A stretch of DNA of 64,000 nt from contig NZ_LGDD01000059.1 in assembly GCF_001279695.1 (NCBI RefSeq), positions 1 through 64,000 on the forward strand, given 5' to 3'. A program made the position numbers and the translations under genes. The notes under the pieces are model-generated. The model was given only the letters and a program-made list of their open reading frames with translations, had not been told where the DNA came from and did not search any database. Source of the DNA: Streptomyces sp. WM6378. GTDB taxonomy: Bacteria; Actinomycetota; Actinomycetes; Streptomycetales; Streptomycetaceae. Positions 15,836 through 25,351 of the stretch are shown in pieces. Positions within the stretch are counted from its first letter, which is position 1. Each line of letters starts with the position of its first letter.

Positions 15836-16398
15836 GCGGGACACCGCACCGCGAGGACACCGCCCGCACCCTGGTGGCCGGCGTCGGCAACGTCTTCCTC
15901 GGCGACGACGGCTTCGGGGTCGAGTGCGTACGCGCCCTGCGCGAGCAACAACTGCCGCCCGGTGTCGAGGCGGTGGACTTCGGCGTGCGCGGTGTGCACC
16001 TCGCCTACCAACTGCTCGACGGCTACGACACCCTGATCCTGGTCGACGCCACCGCCCGCGGTGGCGCCCCCGGTTCGCTCTACCTCGTCGAGCCGGGAAC
16101 GCCCGGACCCGAGGCGGCTCAGGGCGCCGTGCTCGACGGCCACCACATGTCGCCCGACGCGGTGCTCGCCCTGCTCGGCACCCTCTGCTCCGGCACCGGG
16201 GCGCGGCCCCCGCGACGCACGCTGGTGATCGGGTGCGAACCCCTCTCCGTAGAGGAAGGCATCGGCCTGAGCGCGCCGGTGGCGGCCGCCGTACCCGATG
16301 CGGTGCGGTGGGTGCGCGACCTCGTACAGGGTGACGATCCAGGTACGGCGAAACGCGAGACGCCCGCACCGACCGCCACCCGAACGCATGGCTTGTGA
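15832..16398 (+). CDS. Hydrogenase maturation endoprotease
   Basis: 188 residues, HybD/HyaD/HupD family. The N-terminal signature VAGVGNVFLGDDGFGVECV contains the acidic residue that senses nickel. The other expected ligands are an Asp in LILVDATARGG and a His in LDGHHMSPDAVL. The enzyme cuts the C-terminal extension of the large subunit after the His of DPCxxCxxH, locking the NiFe site in place. It is linked by ATGA to the preceding gene and probably acts on HhyL, whose 23-residue tail is intact. The last 25 residues are a disordered extension. Confidence 0.9.
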   Translation: MSGTPHREDTARTLVAGVGNVFLGDDGFGVECVRALREQQLPPGVEAVDFGVRGVHLAYQLLDGYDTLILVDATARGGAPGSLYLVEPGTPGPEAAQGAVLDGHHMSPDAVLALLGTLCSGTGARPPRRTLVIGCEPLSVEEGIGLSAPVAAAVPDAVRWVRDLVQGDDPGTAKRETPAPTATRTHGL

Positions 16399-16432
16399 GC
16401 CGGTCAGCGACTCGGCACGTGAGGAGAGACGC

Positions 16433-16540
16433 ATGAGGAAATCAGTCATCGGCGGGGCCGTGGCCGCCGCCACGCTTGCCGCCTTGGTGAAGCAGGTTCT
16501 GCCCGACATCAAGCGCTACCTGCGCATGCGCCGCATGTGA
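16433..16540 (+). CDS. 35-residue peptide, DUF6893-like
   Basis: MRKSVIGGAVAAATLAALVK followed by QVLPDIKRYLRMRRM, with a good ribosome site GAGGAGA (16421-16427). The first half is a short hydrophobic helix after a basic start. The second half is basic and amphipathic. It is too short for a full membrane protein plus domain, but it could lie at the membrane surface. I associate such peptides with DUF6893 from memory. It sits between the protease and hypA, 163 bases before the latter. Confidence 0.6.
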   Translation: MRKSVIGGAVAAATLAALVKQVLPDIKRYLRMRRM

Positions 16541-16703
16541 GAGCGGATCTCGCACGGCCACGGCCACAGCCGCTGCGGCGAACGGTGTACACGGGCCCCG
16601 GTGTCGGCGAGCCACGATGCGAACCCGCACCCCTCGCCGTGTAATGGTGCCGAGCTGGGCCGGCCCCACGGCTGCCGGCCCCTGCCAGGACGGAGGCGGG
16701 CCG

Positions 16704-17096
16704 ATGCACGAGATGTCCATCGCGATGGCCGTCGTCGGCCAGGTGGAGGAAGCGGCGGCCCGGGCCGGCGCGACAGCGGTCACCGCGGTGCGGCTCCAAG
16801 TCGGCGAACTGGCCGGAGTCGTCCCCGACGCGCTGTCTTTCAGCTTCGAGCTTGCCCGCGCGGGGACGGTTCTCGAAGGCGCCGAACTCATCACCGAGTC
16901 CGTGCCCGGACGCGCCCGCTGCACCCCCTGCACGCACGAGTGGGCGGTCGGCATGCCCCCACAGCTGTGCTGCCCGGCGTGCGGTGACGCGGCCGCGGAG
17001 CTCCTGTGCGGCCGCGAGCTCCAGATCGTCAGCGTGCGCTGGGAGGACGGCCCGCCGAGCGAACGGGACCGCGAACCGATCCCCGAGGAGTGCTGA
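16704..17096 (+). CDS. hypA: HypA nickel metallochaperone
   Basis: 130 residues, ATG 16704 behind GGAGG. It begins MHEMSIA, where the N-terminal amine and His2 bind nickel. The zinc site is CTPC and CPAC (two C-x2-C pairs) in the second half. HypA takes nickel from HypB and inserts it into the large subunit precursor. It is three bases upstream of hypB. The C-terminal 20 residues are an acidic tail not required in other HypA proteins. Confidence 0.93.
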   Translation: MHEMSIAMAVVGQVEEAAARAGATAVTAVRLQVGELAGVVPDALSFSFELARAGTVLEGAELITESVPGRARCTPCTHEWAVGMPPQLCCPACGDAAAELLCGRELQIVSVRWEDGPPSERDREPIPEEC

Positions 17097-17099
17097 ACC

Positions 17100-17918
17100 A
17101 TGTGCCGAGAAGTTGACCTGCACCGTGCGGTCCTCGCCAAGAACGACACCAGCGCGGGAACCCTGCGGGCCGAACTGGCCGCCCGCGGCACCTCGGTGAT
17201 CAATCTGCTGTCCAGCCCGGGCAGCGGGAAGACGGCGCTACTGGAGCGCGAGCTGCTTCGGGCGCGCGAACGCGGCATTCCGGTGGCCGCGCTCACCGCC
17301 GACCTCGCCACCGAGAACGATGCCAGGAGGCTGGCCCGCTCGGGGGTCCCGGTCAAACAGGTCCTCACCGATGGCCTGTGCCACCTGGAGGCGGCGATGC
17401 TGGGCGGTCACCTTGAGGGATGGCTGCCCGACGACACCCGTCTGCTGTTCGTGGAGAACGTCGGCAATCTGGTCTGTCCCGCCTCCTACGACCTGGGCGA
17501 GACCCTGCGGGTGGTGCTCGCCTCGGTGACGGAGGGGGAGGACAAACCGCTGAAGTACCCCACCGCCTTCGGCCTCGCCCACTTGGTGGTGGTGACCAAG
17601 ACCGACATCGCGGAGGCAGTCGAATTCGACGGAGCGGCCTTTCGTGCGCACGTCGCTCAGGTCAACCCGGGGGTGGAGGTGCTCCTCACCTCGGCCCGCC
17701 GGGGTGCCGGTGTCGGCGAACTGCTCGACCGGGCGGTGGCCGCGGCCGACGGCGGCGGCATCCACCAGCCGGTCATGGCACAGCGGCCACCAGCGCACGA
17801 ACACCATCGCGAGCACCACGGTCACGAACACCACGACGCCGCCGGATCTCCCAGCCATCCGACAGATCCGGCACGCACCCACGCCGGCGCGCCGGGCATC
17901 GCAGCCCGCCGCCCGTGA
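17100..17918 (+). CDS. hypB: HypB GTPase with C-terminal histidine tail
   Basis: 272 residues. The P-loop is SSPGSGKTALLERE (residues 38-51), with ENVGNLVCPASYDLG and VVTKTDIAE as further GTPase and metal-site motifs. HypB is a SIMIBI GTPase that supplies nickel to HypA. Unusually, the histidine-rich nickel store lies at the C-terminus (HEHHREHHGHEHHD at about 229-242) instead of the N-terminus, which here starts directly with the catalytic domain. The stop overlaps the hypF start (GTGA). Confidence 0.93.
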   Translation: MCREVDLHRAVLAKNDTSAGTLRAELAARGTSVINLLSSPGSGKTALLERELLRARERGIPVAALTADLATENDARRLARSGVPVKQVLTDGLCHLEAAMLGGHLEGWLPDDTRLLFVENVGNLVCPASYDLGETLRVVLASVTEGEDKPLKYPTAFGLAHLVVVTKTDIAEAVEFDGAAFRAHVAQVNPGVEVLLTSARRGAGVGELLDRAVAAADGGGIHQPVMAQRPPAHEHHREHHGHEHHDAAGSPSHPTDPARTHAGAPGIAARRP

Positions 17919-20305
17919 CCGCCACCCGGCCCGATGCGACCCTCGACCCCGGGGCTGTGCGACGGCGGATCACGGTCCGGGGCGTAGTGCAGGGCGTCGG
18001 GTTCCGGCCCTACGTCTACACGCTGGCCACCGGCCTGGGGCTCGCGGGGCATGTGACCAACACCGGGGACGGCGTGATCGCCGAGGTCGAGGGCGCCCCA
18101 GCGGCAGTGACGGGGTTCTGCGCCCGCCTCACCGCCGACGCGCCCCCGCTGGCCGTCGTGGAGTCCGTCGGTCACGAGGAGATGCCGACCGCAGGGGGCC
18201 AGGGCTTTGTCATCGTGGCCTCCCGCACCGAAGGCCCCGCCCGTACGCTGCTCTCACCGGACGTGGCCACGTGTGCAGCGTGCCTGACGGAACTGGCGGC
18301 CGAGGGGGACCGGCGCCACCGGCACCCGTTCATCACCTGCACCCACTGCGGCCCCCGATTCACCATCGCCACCGGTCTGCCCTACGACCGGGCCAGGACG
18401 ACCATGGCGGACTTCCCCATGTGCGCCGACTGCGCCCGTGAGTACGCCGATCCCGCCGACCGCCGCTTCCATGCGCAGCCCATCGCCTGCCCGGCCTGCG
18501 GGCCACGCCTTCGCCTGCTGCGCGCCGCTCCCGGCGGGCCACCCGTGACGGTCGCCGGTGATCCCGTCGCGGGGGCCCGTGAACTCCTGGCGCGCGGCGC
18601 TGTCCTCGCCGTCAAGGGACTGGGTGGCTACCACCTCGCCTGCGATGCCACCCACCCCACGGCGGTGAGCCTGCTGCGCGAGCGCAAGGCGCGCGGCAGC
18701 AAGCCGTTCGCACTCATGGCGCGGGACATCGCCGACGTGGAACACCTCGTGCACGCCGGACCGGCGGAGCGGGAACTGCTGACCGGCGCCGTCCGGCCCA
18801 TCGTGCTGCTGCGCCGCAGGGCCGCCGACTCGACGGCGACGGGCGGCCCGCGGCTGTCCGAAGCCGTCGCGCCGGGCAGCCCCGACCTCGGCGTGATGCT
18901 GGCGTACACGCCCCTGCACCATCTCCTGTTCGGGCTGCCCACCGACCCCGAGGGGCCCCGGTTGCTCGTCATGACGAGCGGCAACCTCGCCGGAGAGCCC
19001 ATCGTCACCGACGACGAGGAGGCGATCGAGCGGCTTGGTCCCCTCGCGGACGCCTGGCTCACCCACGACCGCCCCATCCACGTACCGTGCGACGACTCGG
19101 TGGTGCGGATCTGCGACGGTGAGGAGTTGATGGTCCGCAGATCCCGCGGCCACGCCCCGCTGCCGCTCGCGCTGCCGGTGTCCGTCGCGCCTGCGCTGGC
19201 CGTCGGGGGCGATCTGAAGAACACGTTCTGCCTCGGCGAGGGCCGCAGGGCCTGGCTGTCCGCGCACATCGGCGACATGGACGACCTCGCCACCCAGCAC
19301 GCCTTCGAACGGGCCGAAGCGCAGCTGGAGTCCGTCACCGGGGTGACACCGGAGGTCCTCGCGGCCGACCGGCACCCCGGCTACCGATCGGCGCAATGGG
19401 CCGTGCGCCACACGCGCAGCAGGCCGCTGGTGCGCGTCCAGCACCACCACGCGCATGTCGCCGCGGCGATGGCGGAGCACGGTCTCGACGGCAGCCGGCC
19501 GGTCATCGGCATCGCCTTCGACGGCACCGGCTACGGGGACGACGCGGCGGTGTGGGGCGGCGAAGTCCTGCTCGCCGACTATGACGGATTCACCCGGTAC
19601 GGGCACCTCGCCTACGTACCGCTGCCCGGCGGTGACGCGGCCGTACAGCGGCCCTACCGGATGGCTCTCGCGCACCTGCGGTCCGCGGGTGTCGCCTGGA
19701 CGTGCGACCTGCCCGCGGTGGCGGCCTGCCCTCCGGACGAACGCGCCGTACTGGCACGCCAGTTGGAGGGAAACCTCCACTGCGTACCGACCTCCAGCAT
19801 GGGACGCCTCTTCGACGCCGTCTCCTCCCTCGCGGGGATCTGCCACCGGTCGGGGTACGAGGCACAGGCGGCCATCGAGCTGGAGGCCGCCGCGCTGATC
19901 GCGGCCGAACCGGACGCGCCCGGATACGCGTTCACGCTGCGGGACGCGGCTCCGGGCGGCGCGGTCACCGCAGATCCGGCTCCCGTGATCGAAGCCGTCG
20001 TGGCAGACGTACGCGCCGGAACGTCGCCCGCACTCGTGGCCGCCCGCTTCCACCAAGCGGTGGCGGGTCTGGTCCGGGCGATGTGCGCGCGGGCGCGGGC
20101 GGACCACGCGCTGGGCACCGTGGCACTGACCGGGGGCGTGTTCGCCAACTCCCTGCTCTCCTCCGCCTGTGCGGGCGCGCTGCGAGCCGATGGCTTCACT
20201 GTCCTGCGGCACCACCGCGTGCCTCCCAACGACGGCGGCCTTGCCCTTGGCCAGCTGATCGTTGCCGCGCGCGCCGGTGCCCGCCGTTCGCCCGGTGACG
20301 GCTGA
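17915..20305 (+). CDS. hypF: HypF carbamoyltransferase
   Basis: 796 residues, GTG 17915 overlapping the hypB stop. The domain order is complete. An acylphosphatase domain carries VRGVVQGVGFRPYVYTLA. Two zinc-finger units carry CAACLTEL/CTHCGPRF and CADCAREY/CPACGPRL. A YrdC-like carbamoyl-AMP domain carries KGLGGYHLACDA, MTSGNLAGEPI and CDDSVV. A Kae1-like domain carries QHHHAHVAAAMAEHG and IAFDGTGYGDDAAVWGGE. HypF makes the carbamoyl adduct of the HypE C-terminal cysteine from carbamoyl phosphate and ATP, the source of the cyanide ligands. A fragment of a second HypF lies at the left window edge. Confidence 0.95.
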   Translation: MTATRPDATLDPGAVRRRITVRGVVQGVGFRPYVYTLATGLGLAGHVTNTGDGVIAEVEGAPAAVTGFCARLTADAPPLAVVESVGHEEMPTAGGQGFVIVASRTEGPARTLLSPDVATCAACLTELAAEGDRRHRHPFITCTHCGPRFTIATGLPYDRARTTMADFPMCADCAREYADPADRRFHAQPIACPACGPRLRLLRAAPGGPPVTVAGDPVAGARELLARGAVLAVKGLGGYHLACDATHPTAVSLLRERKARGSKPFALMARDIADVEHLVHAGPAERELLTGAVRPIVLLRRRAADSTATGGPRLSEAVAPGSPDLGVMLAYTPLHHLLFGLPTDPEGPRLLVMTSGNLAGEPIVTDDEEAIERLGPLADAWLTHDRPIHVPCDDSVVRICDGEELMVRRSRGHAPLPLALPVSVAPALAVGGDLKNTFCLGEGRRAWLSAHIGDMDDLATQHAFERAEAQLESVTGVTPEVLAADRHPGYRSAQWAVRHTRSRPLVRVQHHHAHVAAAMAEHGLDGSRPVIGIAFDGTGYGDDAAVWGGEVLLADYDGFTRYGHLAYVPLPGGDAAVQRPYRMALAHLRSAGVAWTCDLPAVAACPPDERAVLARQLEGNLHCVPTSSMGRLFDAVSSLAGICHRSGYEAQAAIELEAAALIAAEPDAPGYAFTLRDAAPGGAVTADPAPVIEAVVADVRAGTSPALVAARFHQAVAGLVRAMCARARADHALGTVALTGGVFANSLLSSACAGALRADGFTVLRHHRVPPNDGGLALGQLIVAARAGARRSPGDG

Positions 20306-20372
20306 CATCCCGCGCCCACTCATCACCTGGCACCGCCGGGACCCACGGACTACCCACAGCGAGGAGACCCAT

Positions 20373-20693
20373 ATGTGCCTGGCGGTACCCGGCAGAGTGC
20401 TCGACATCGAGGAACGGGATGGTACCCGGATGGCCAACGTCGACTTCGGTGGCGTGGTCAAGGAAGTGTGCCTGGAGTATCTGCCGGACCTCCAGGTCGG
20501 CGAGTACGCCATCGTCCACGTCGGCTTCGCACTCCAGCGCCTCGACGAGGAGTCGGCCCGGCAGACCCTTGAACTTTTCACCACCCTCGGCCTGCTCCAG
20601 GAGGAGTTCGGCGACCCGTGGGAACTGGCCGCGGAGGCCGGTGGCGCCCCGCGGCCCGCAGAGGATCAAGCCGCGCAGGAGGCCCAGCAGTGA
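20373..20693 (+). CDS. hypC: HypC chaperone
   Basis: 106 residues, ATG 20373 behind GAGGAG. It starts MCLAVPGRV with the essential Cys2. It forms a small beta barrel that shuttles the Fe(CN)2CO unit from HypD to the large subunit. The last 25 residues are an Ala/Glu-rich extension. The stop overlaps the hypD start (GTGA). It is 67 bases after hypF, the largest gap within hypA-E. Confidence 0.93.
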   Translation: MCLAVPGRVLDIEERDGTRMANVDFGGVVKEVCLEYLPDLQVGEYAIVHVGFALQRLDEESARQTLELFTTLGLLQEEFGDPWELAAEAGGAPRPAEDQAAQEAQQ

Positions 20694-21814
20694 AATACCT
20701 CGACGAGTTCCAGAACCCCGACCTCGCGCGGCGGCTGCTCGACAGCATCCACTCCACGGTGACCCGCCCATGGGCGCTGATGGAGGTGTGCGGCGGTCAG
20801 ACGCACACGATCATCCGGCACGGAATCGACCAACTCCTGCCCGATCGGGTCGAGTTGATCCACGGGCCGGGCTGCCCCGTGTGCGTCACCCCGCTGGAGG
20901 TCATCGACAAGGCGCTGGAGATCGCCTCCAGGCCGGGCGTCATCTTCTGCTCATTCGGTGACATGCTCCGCGTCCCCGGCACCGGCCGCGACTTGTTCCG
21001 GGTCCGCAGCGAGGGCGGCGACGTCCGTGTGGTCTACTCGCCGCTCGACGCCCTGCGGATCGCCCAGCAGAACCCCGACCGCCAGGTGGTGTTCTTCGGT
21101 ATCGGCTTCGAGACCACCGCGCCCCCCAACGCCATGACGGTGTATCAGGCGCGCAAGCTCGGCATCACCAACTTCAGCCTGCTGGTCTCGCACGTGCGGG
21201 TGCCCCCGGCTATCGAGGCGATCATGGAATCCCCGAGCTGCCGGGTGCAGGCGTTCCTCGCCGCCGGGCACGTGTGCAGCGTCATGGGCGTCGACGAGTA
21301 CCCCGAACTGGCCGAACGCTACCGGGTGCCGATCGTGGTCACCGGCTTCGAACCATTGGACATCCTGGAGGGCGTGCGGCGCGCCGTCCTGCAACTGGAG
21401 CGCGGCGAGCACCGGGTGGACAACGCCTATCCGCGTGCCGTGCGCCCGGAGGGCAACCCGGCCGCGCGGGCCATGCTGGAGGACGTCTTCGAAGTGACCG
21501 ATCGGGCCTGGCGCGGCATCGGGGTCATCCCCGGCAGCGGCTGGCGGCTCTCCTCCCGCTACCGCGACTACGATGCCGAACTCCGCTTCTCGGTGGCCGG
21601 CATCGACACCCGCGAACCCGCGGAGTGCCGCAGCGGGGAAGTCCTTCAGGGTCTGCTCAAGCCGAACGCCTGCGACGCCTTCGGTACCACCTGCACTCCC
21701 CGCACCCCGCTCGGTGCCACGATGGTCTCCAGCGAGGGCGCGTGCGCCGCGTACTACCTCTACCGGCGCCTGGACCTGCCGACCCCATCGCTGGAGGCGA
21801 GCCCCGTTGTCTGA
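20690..21814 (+). CDS. hypD: HypD iron scaffold protein
   Basis: 374 residues from GTG 20690, overlapping the hypC stop; an earlier open frame from 20618 lies within hypC. Key motifs are [15 protein letters not shown] (Cys34), [10 protein letters not shown] (Cys62, Cys65), [11 protein letters not shown] and the C-terminal cluster [15 protein letters not shown] that holds a [4Fe-4S] cluster. With HypC and HypE it assembles the Fe(CN)2CO moiety; the CO should come from HypX here. Confidence 0.94.
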   Translation: MKYLDEFQNPDLARRLLDSIHSTVTRPWALMEVCGGQTHTIIRHGIDQLLPDRVELIHGPGCPVCVTPLEVIDKALEIASRPGVIFCSFGDMLRVPGTGRDLFRVRSEGGDVRVVYSPLDALRIAQQNPDRQVVFFGIGFETTAPPNAMTVYQARKLGITNFSLLVSHVRVPPAIEAIMESPSCRVQAFLAAGHVCSVMGVDEYPELAERYRVPIVVTGFEPLDILEGVRRAVLQLERGEHRVDNAYPRAVRPEGNPAARAMLEDVFEVTDRAWRGIGVIPGSGWRLSSRYRDYDAELRFSVAGIDTREPAECRSGEVLQGLLKPNACDAFGTTCTPRTPLGATMVSSEGACAAYYLYRRLDLPTPSLEASPVV

Positions 21815-22880
21815 GACCACCAGGGTCCATCTGCCCGACCCCGCCGCCTGGACGTGCCCGGCCCCGCTTCGGGACCAGCCGAGGATCGTGATGGGCCACG
21901 GCGGTGGCGGCGCGCTCTCCGCCGAACTGGTCCAGCACGTCTTCGCGCCCGCCTTCGGCGGCGAGACGCTGGCCCAGCTCGGCGACTCGGCGGCCGTGGA
22001 CCTGGGCGGAGCACGGCTCGCCTTCTCCACCGACTCCTTCGTTGTCCGACCGCTGTTCTTCCCCGGCGGGAGCATCGGTGACCTCGCCGTGAACGGCACG
22101 GTGAACGACCTGGCGATGAGCGGCGCCAAGGCCGCCTACCTCTCCTGCGGATTCATCCTGGAGGAGGGCGTGGAGGTCGAGGTCGTGGCCAAGGTCGCCA
22201 AGGCGCTGGGCGATGCCGCCCGCGCGGCCGGCGTCGAGGTCGTCACTGGCGACACCAAGGTCGTCGAGGCCGGACATGGCGACGGCATTTACATCAACAC
22301 CGCCGGCATCGGCCTCGTCCCACCCGGTGTCGACCTGCGGCCCCAGCGCGTCGTGCCGGGCGACGTCGTGATCGTCAGCGGCGACATCGGCGTCCACGGA
22401 ATCGCGATCATGAGCGTGCGCGAGGGCCTCGAATTCGGCGTGCAGATCGAGAGCGACTGCGCACCCTTGAACGGTCTGGTCGAGACCATGCTGGCCGTGA
22501 CCCCCGACCTCCATGTGCTGCGCGACCCCACCCGCGGGGGCCTTGCCGCAACCCTCAACGAGATCGCGTCGGCGGCCCGCGCCGGTGTCGTGATCCACGA
22601 GAACCGTGTCCCCGTGCCCACCCCGGTGGCCAACGCCTGCGCGATCCTCGGCCTCGACCCGATGTACGTGGCCAACGAGGGCAAGCTGGTCGCCTTCGTC
22701 CCCCGGGCTCACGCGGACGCCGTCCTCGACGCGATGCGGGCCCACCCGATGGGGGCCGGGGCGGCGGTGATCGGCGAAGTGGTCGAGGAACACCCGGGCA
22801 TGGTCGTCGCACGCACCGCCCTCGGTGGTACGCGGGTGGTGGACCTGCCGATCGGCGAACAGCTACCGAGGATCTGCTGA
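21807..22880 (+). CDS. hypE: HypE thiocyanate-forming protein
   Basis: 357 residues from TTG 21807 ([12 protein letters not shown]), overlapping the hypD stop. A downstream GTG before [13 protein letters not shown] is possible but would cut conserved sequence. The family motifs are [31 protein letters not shown] and [15 protein letters not shown]. The C-terminus PRIC ends in the cysteine that is carbamoylated by HypF and dehydrated with ATP to S-cyanide. It is the last gene of the cluster. Confidence 0.93.
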   Translation: MSETTRVHLPDPAAWTCPAPLRDQPRIVMGHGGGGALSAELVQHVFAPAFGGETLAQLGDSAAVDLGGARLAFSTDSFVVRPLFFPGGSIGDLAVNGTVNDLAMSGAKAAYLSCGFILEEGVEVEVVAKVAKALGDAARAAGVEVVTGDTKVVEAGHGDGIYINTAGIGLVPPGVDLRPQRVVPGDVVIVSGDIGVHGIAIMSVREGLEFGVQIESDCAPLNGLVETMLAVTPDLHVLRDPTRGGLAATLNEIASAARAGVVIHENRVPVPTPVANACAILGLDPMYVANEGKLVAFVPRAHADAVLDAMRAHPMGAGAAVIGEVVEEHPGMVVARTALGGTRVVDLPIGEQLPRIC

Positions 22881-22939
22881 GGGCGGTGGGGCACCGGTCG
22901 GCGGGCTCCCTGGCCCGGCCCTGCGGCCGACGGCTGTGC

Positions 22940-23068
22940 CAGCCTTGTGACCCCCAGTTCAACCACGTCATCGTCAGGTTCCGCACCGAGGTGGACGCTC
23001 ACATCAGGGACGAGGAGGACAGCCTCTTCGTCCGGCTGTGGAGCGTCTGCACGCCCGGCGATCTGACA
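22940..23068 (+). pseudogene. Hemerythrin-like fragment
   Basis: FNHVIVRFRTEVDAHIRDEE and DSLFVRLW resemble the second half of a hemerythrin HHE domain (E-x3-H ... H-x3-EE). No start and no first half are present, and the frame then runs into the recombinase remnant. Short match only. Confidence 0.4.
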
Positions 23069-23089
23069 GGATCCGCACCGCGAAGAGGC

Positions 23090-23608
23090 CTCCGGGAAAC
23101 GGCCTCGCGGAAGCCGATGCGCTGCGACGCGCACTGGACGCCCTGTGCCGCAAGCTGGACGGCAAGGCAGTTGCGGCCAAGACAGCACGGCGCAAGAGGG
23201 CTGCGCTCAACGAGGTGCTCAACACCGCAGTCGAAAAGGGGTACTTCGCAGAGAATCCGCTCAACGGTCTCCGGTGGAACGCTCCGGCAGTCAACGAGGA
23301 GGGGGACCCGGCCCCATCCCGCCGCAGTTCGTGCATATGCTCCGAGCGCACATCGAACGGTTCGGCGTGGCACCGGACGGCCGGCTGTTCCGCAACCAGA
23401 AGGCAACTACGTGGCGCCCGCCGCCTACGGCCTGACATGGTCGCGGGCACGGAAGCATGCGTTGACCCGCACGGGCCAGAGCATCGAGATCCTCTTCCGC
23501 TTCTACGCCAAGTTCCTGGACGGCGTCCGGGAGCAGGCCAACCGCCTCATCGAGCAGTCCATGGAGGAGTGGGACCGTGTCAGCCAAGGGTGGCCGCCGC
23601 AGGGCTGA
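23090..23608 (+). pseudogene. Tyrosine recombinase remnant in pieces
   Basis: Three frames carry pieces of an actinobacterial phage-type integrase. The core-binding piece reads KTARRKRAALNEVLNTAVEK and GYFAENPLNGLRW. A catalytic-domain piece reads QFVHMLRAHIERFGVAPDGR. The C-terminal piece reads YGLTWSRARKHAL, then SIEILFRFYAKFLDGVREQA up to the stop at 23606-23608. The catalytic Arg-His-x-x-Arg block is missing and the frame breaks at least twice, so it is dead. It marks the right edge of the hydrogenase region. Confidence 0.75.
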
Positions 23609-23718
23609 GCCGGGATTCGGACCGGAAATAGACCGGAACAGCTGATCGGAAGTGGGATAGCCATGGGATGAATCGGGAACTGTCGGCCATTCCCAACTAG
23701 GCGCTCAACAGATAGAGC

Positions 23719-23760
23719 GGAAGGCGCCTGACGGGCAAAAGCCCACGTCAGGCGCCTTCC
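23719..23760 (-). terminator. Terminator of the aldehyde dehydrogenase gene
   Basis: GGAAGGCGCCTGACG (23719-23733) pairs perfectly with 23746-23760. The 12-base loop itself contains GGC-AAAA-GCC. It begins 12 bases past the minus-strand stop at 23772. Confidence 0.75.
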
Positions 23761-23771
23761 CCCTCGTGCCC

Positions 23772-25295
23772 CTAGAAGAAGCCCAGCTTCTTCGGCGAGT
23801 ACGACACCAACAAGTTCTTCGTCTGCTGGTAGTGCTCCAGCATCATCTTGTGGGTCTCGCGGCCGATCCCCGATTGCTTGTACCCGCCGAAGGCGGCGTG
23901 TGCCGGGTATGCGTGGTAGCAGTTGGTCCACACTCGGCCGGCCTGGATCGCGCGGCCGGCGCGGTAGGCCGTGTTCGTGTCGCGGGTCCACACGCCGGCG
24001 CCCAGGCCGTACAGGGTGTCGTTCGCCGTGCCGATCGCGTCGTCGAAGTCCGTGAACGAGGTCACCGCCACCACCGGGCCGAAGATCTCCTCCTGGAAGA
24101 TCCGCATGCGGTTGTCGCCTTCGAAGATGGTGGGCTGGACGTAGTAGCCGCCCGCCAACTCACCGTCGTAGGTGACTCGTTGACCGCCCGTCAGGATCTT
24201 CGCTCCCTCCTGCTGGCCTATGTCCAGGTAGGAGAGGATCTTCTGGAGCTGGTCGTTGGAGGCCTGGGCGCCGATCATCGTGTCGGTGTCCAGGGGGTGG
24301 CCCGGGACGATCTGTTCCGTGCGGGCGATCGCCGCCTCCAGGAACTCGCTGTAGTGGCCGCGCTGGATCAGGGCGCGGGACGGGCAGGTGCAGACCTCGC
24401 CCTGGTTGAGGGCGAACATCGTGAAGCCTTCGAGAGCCTTGTCGCGGAAGTCGTCGTCCTTGGCCCACACGTCGTCGAAGAAGATGTTGGGGGACTTGCC
24501 GCCCAGTTCGAGGGTGACGGGCTTGATGTTCTCCGAGGCGTACTGCATGATCAGCCGCCCCGTCGTGGTCTCGCCCGTGAACGCGATCTTCGCCACGCGC
24601 GGGCTCGATGCCAGCGGCTTGCCCGCCTCCACGCCGAAGCCGTTGACTATGTTCACCACGCCCGGGGGGAGGAGGTCCGCCACCAGGGTCATCCAGTAGT
24701 GGATCGAGGCCGGAGTCTGTTCGGCGGGTTTCAGGACCACCGCGTTGCCTGCCGCCAGCGCCGGAGCCAGCTTCCACACGGCCATCAGGATCGGGAAGTT
24801 CCACGGGATGATCTGGCCGACCACGCCGAGCGGCTCGTGGAAGTGGTACGCCACCGTATCGGCGTCCAGCTCGCTGAGCGAACCCTCCTGCGCGCGCAAC
24901 GCGCCCGCGAAGTACCGGAAGTGGTCGATGGCCAGCGGGATGTCGGCGGCGAGGGTCTCGCGGACGGGCTTGCCGTTCTCCCAGCTCTCGGCGACGGCGA
25001 GGTCCTCCAGGTGCGCCTCCATCCGGTCCGCGATCTTGAGCAGGATGTTCGCGCGGGCCTCCGGCGAAGTGCGCCCCCAGGCGGGCGCGGCCGCGTGTGC
25101 CGCGTCCAGCGCCAGCTCGACGTCCTCGGCGGTGCCGCGCGCGATCTCCGTGAAGGGGCGGCCGTTCACGGGGCTCGGGTTCTCGAAGTACTGGCCGAGC
25201 CGGGGCGGCACGTACTCGCCGCCGATCCAGTTGTCGTAGCGGGACTGGAACGAGACGAGCGCGCCCTCGGTGCCGGGCGCTGCGAAACGGGTCAT
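23772..25295 (-). CDS. NAD-dependent aldehyde dehydrogenase (ExaC-like)
   Basis: 507 residues from ATG 25295 behind GGGAGG. Catalytic features: PWNFP (Asn166, oxyanion), LELGGKSPN (Glu264, general base) and [11 protein letters not shown] (nucleophile Cys302). The CTC pair and the length fit the acetaldehyde dehydrogenase group near ExaC/AldA, which oxidises acetaldehyde and related aldehydes. The GAF-domain regulator gene lies immediately upstream on the same strand (56-base gap), a common pairing, and probably controls it. Confidence 0.92.
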   Translation of the reverse strand: MTRFAAPGTEGALVSFQSRYDNWIGGEYVPPRLGQYFENPSPVNGRPFTEIARGTAEDVELALDAAHAAAPAWGRTSPEARANILLKIADRMEAHLEDLAVAESWENGKPVRETLAADIPLAIDHFRYFAGALRAQEGSLSELDADTVAYHFHEPLGVVGQIIPWNFPILMAVWKLAPALAAGNAVVLKPAEQTPASIHYWMTLVADLLPPGVVNIVNGFGVEAGKPLASSPRVAKIAFTGETTTGRLIMQYASENIKPVTLELGGKSPNIFFDDVWAKDDDFRDKALEGFTMFALNQGEVCTCPSRALIQRGHYSEFLEAAIARTEQIVPGHPLDTDTMIGAQASNDQLQKILSYLDIGQQEGAKILTGGQRVTYDGELAGGYYVQPTIFEGDNRMRIFQEEIFGPVVAVTSFTDFDDAIGTANDTLYGLGAGVWTRDTNTAYRAGRAIQAGRVWTNCYHAYPAHAAFGGYKQSGIGRETHKMMLEHYQQTKNLLVSYSPKKLGFF

Positions 25296-25351
25296 CTCCG
25301 TGGCCTCCCTCTGCCGCGCCGCCCGCCCTTGGACGGCGCACGGTGCGCAGA

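Noticed and set aside
18254..20584. 776-codon open frame on the minus strand
   Set aside because: Shadow of hypF and hypC; no motifs of its own.
23620..23760. Possible tRNA or attachment site next to the dead integrase
   Set aside because: No cloverleaf arms or anticodon loop can be drawn; the only structure is the 15-bp terminator hairpin. No matching direct repeat was seen by eye.
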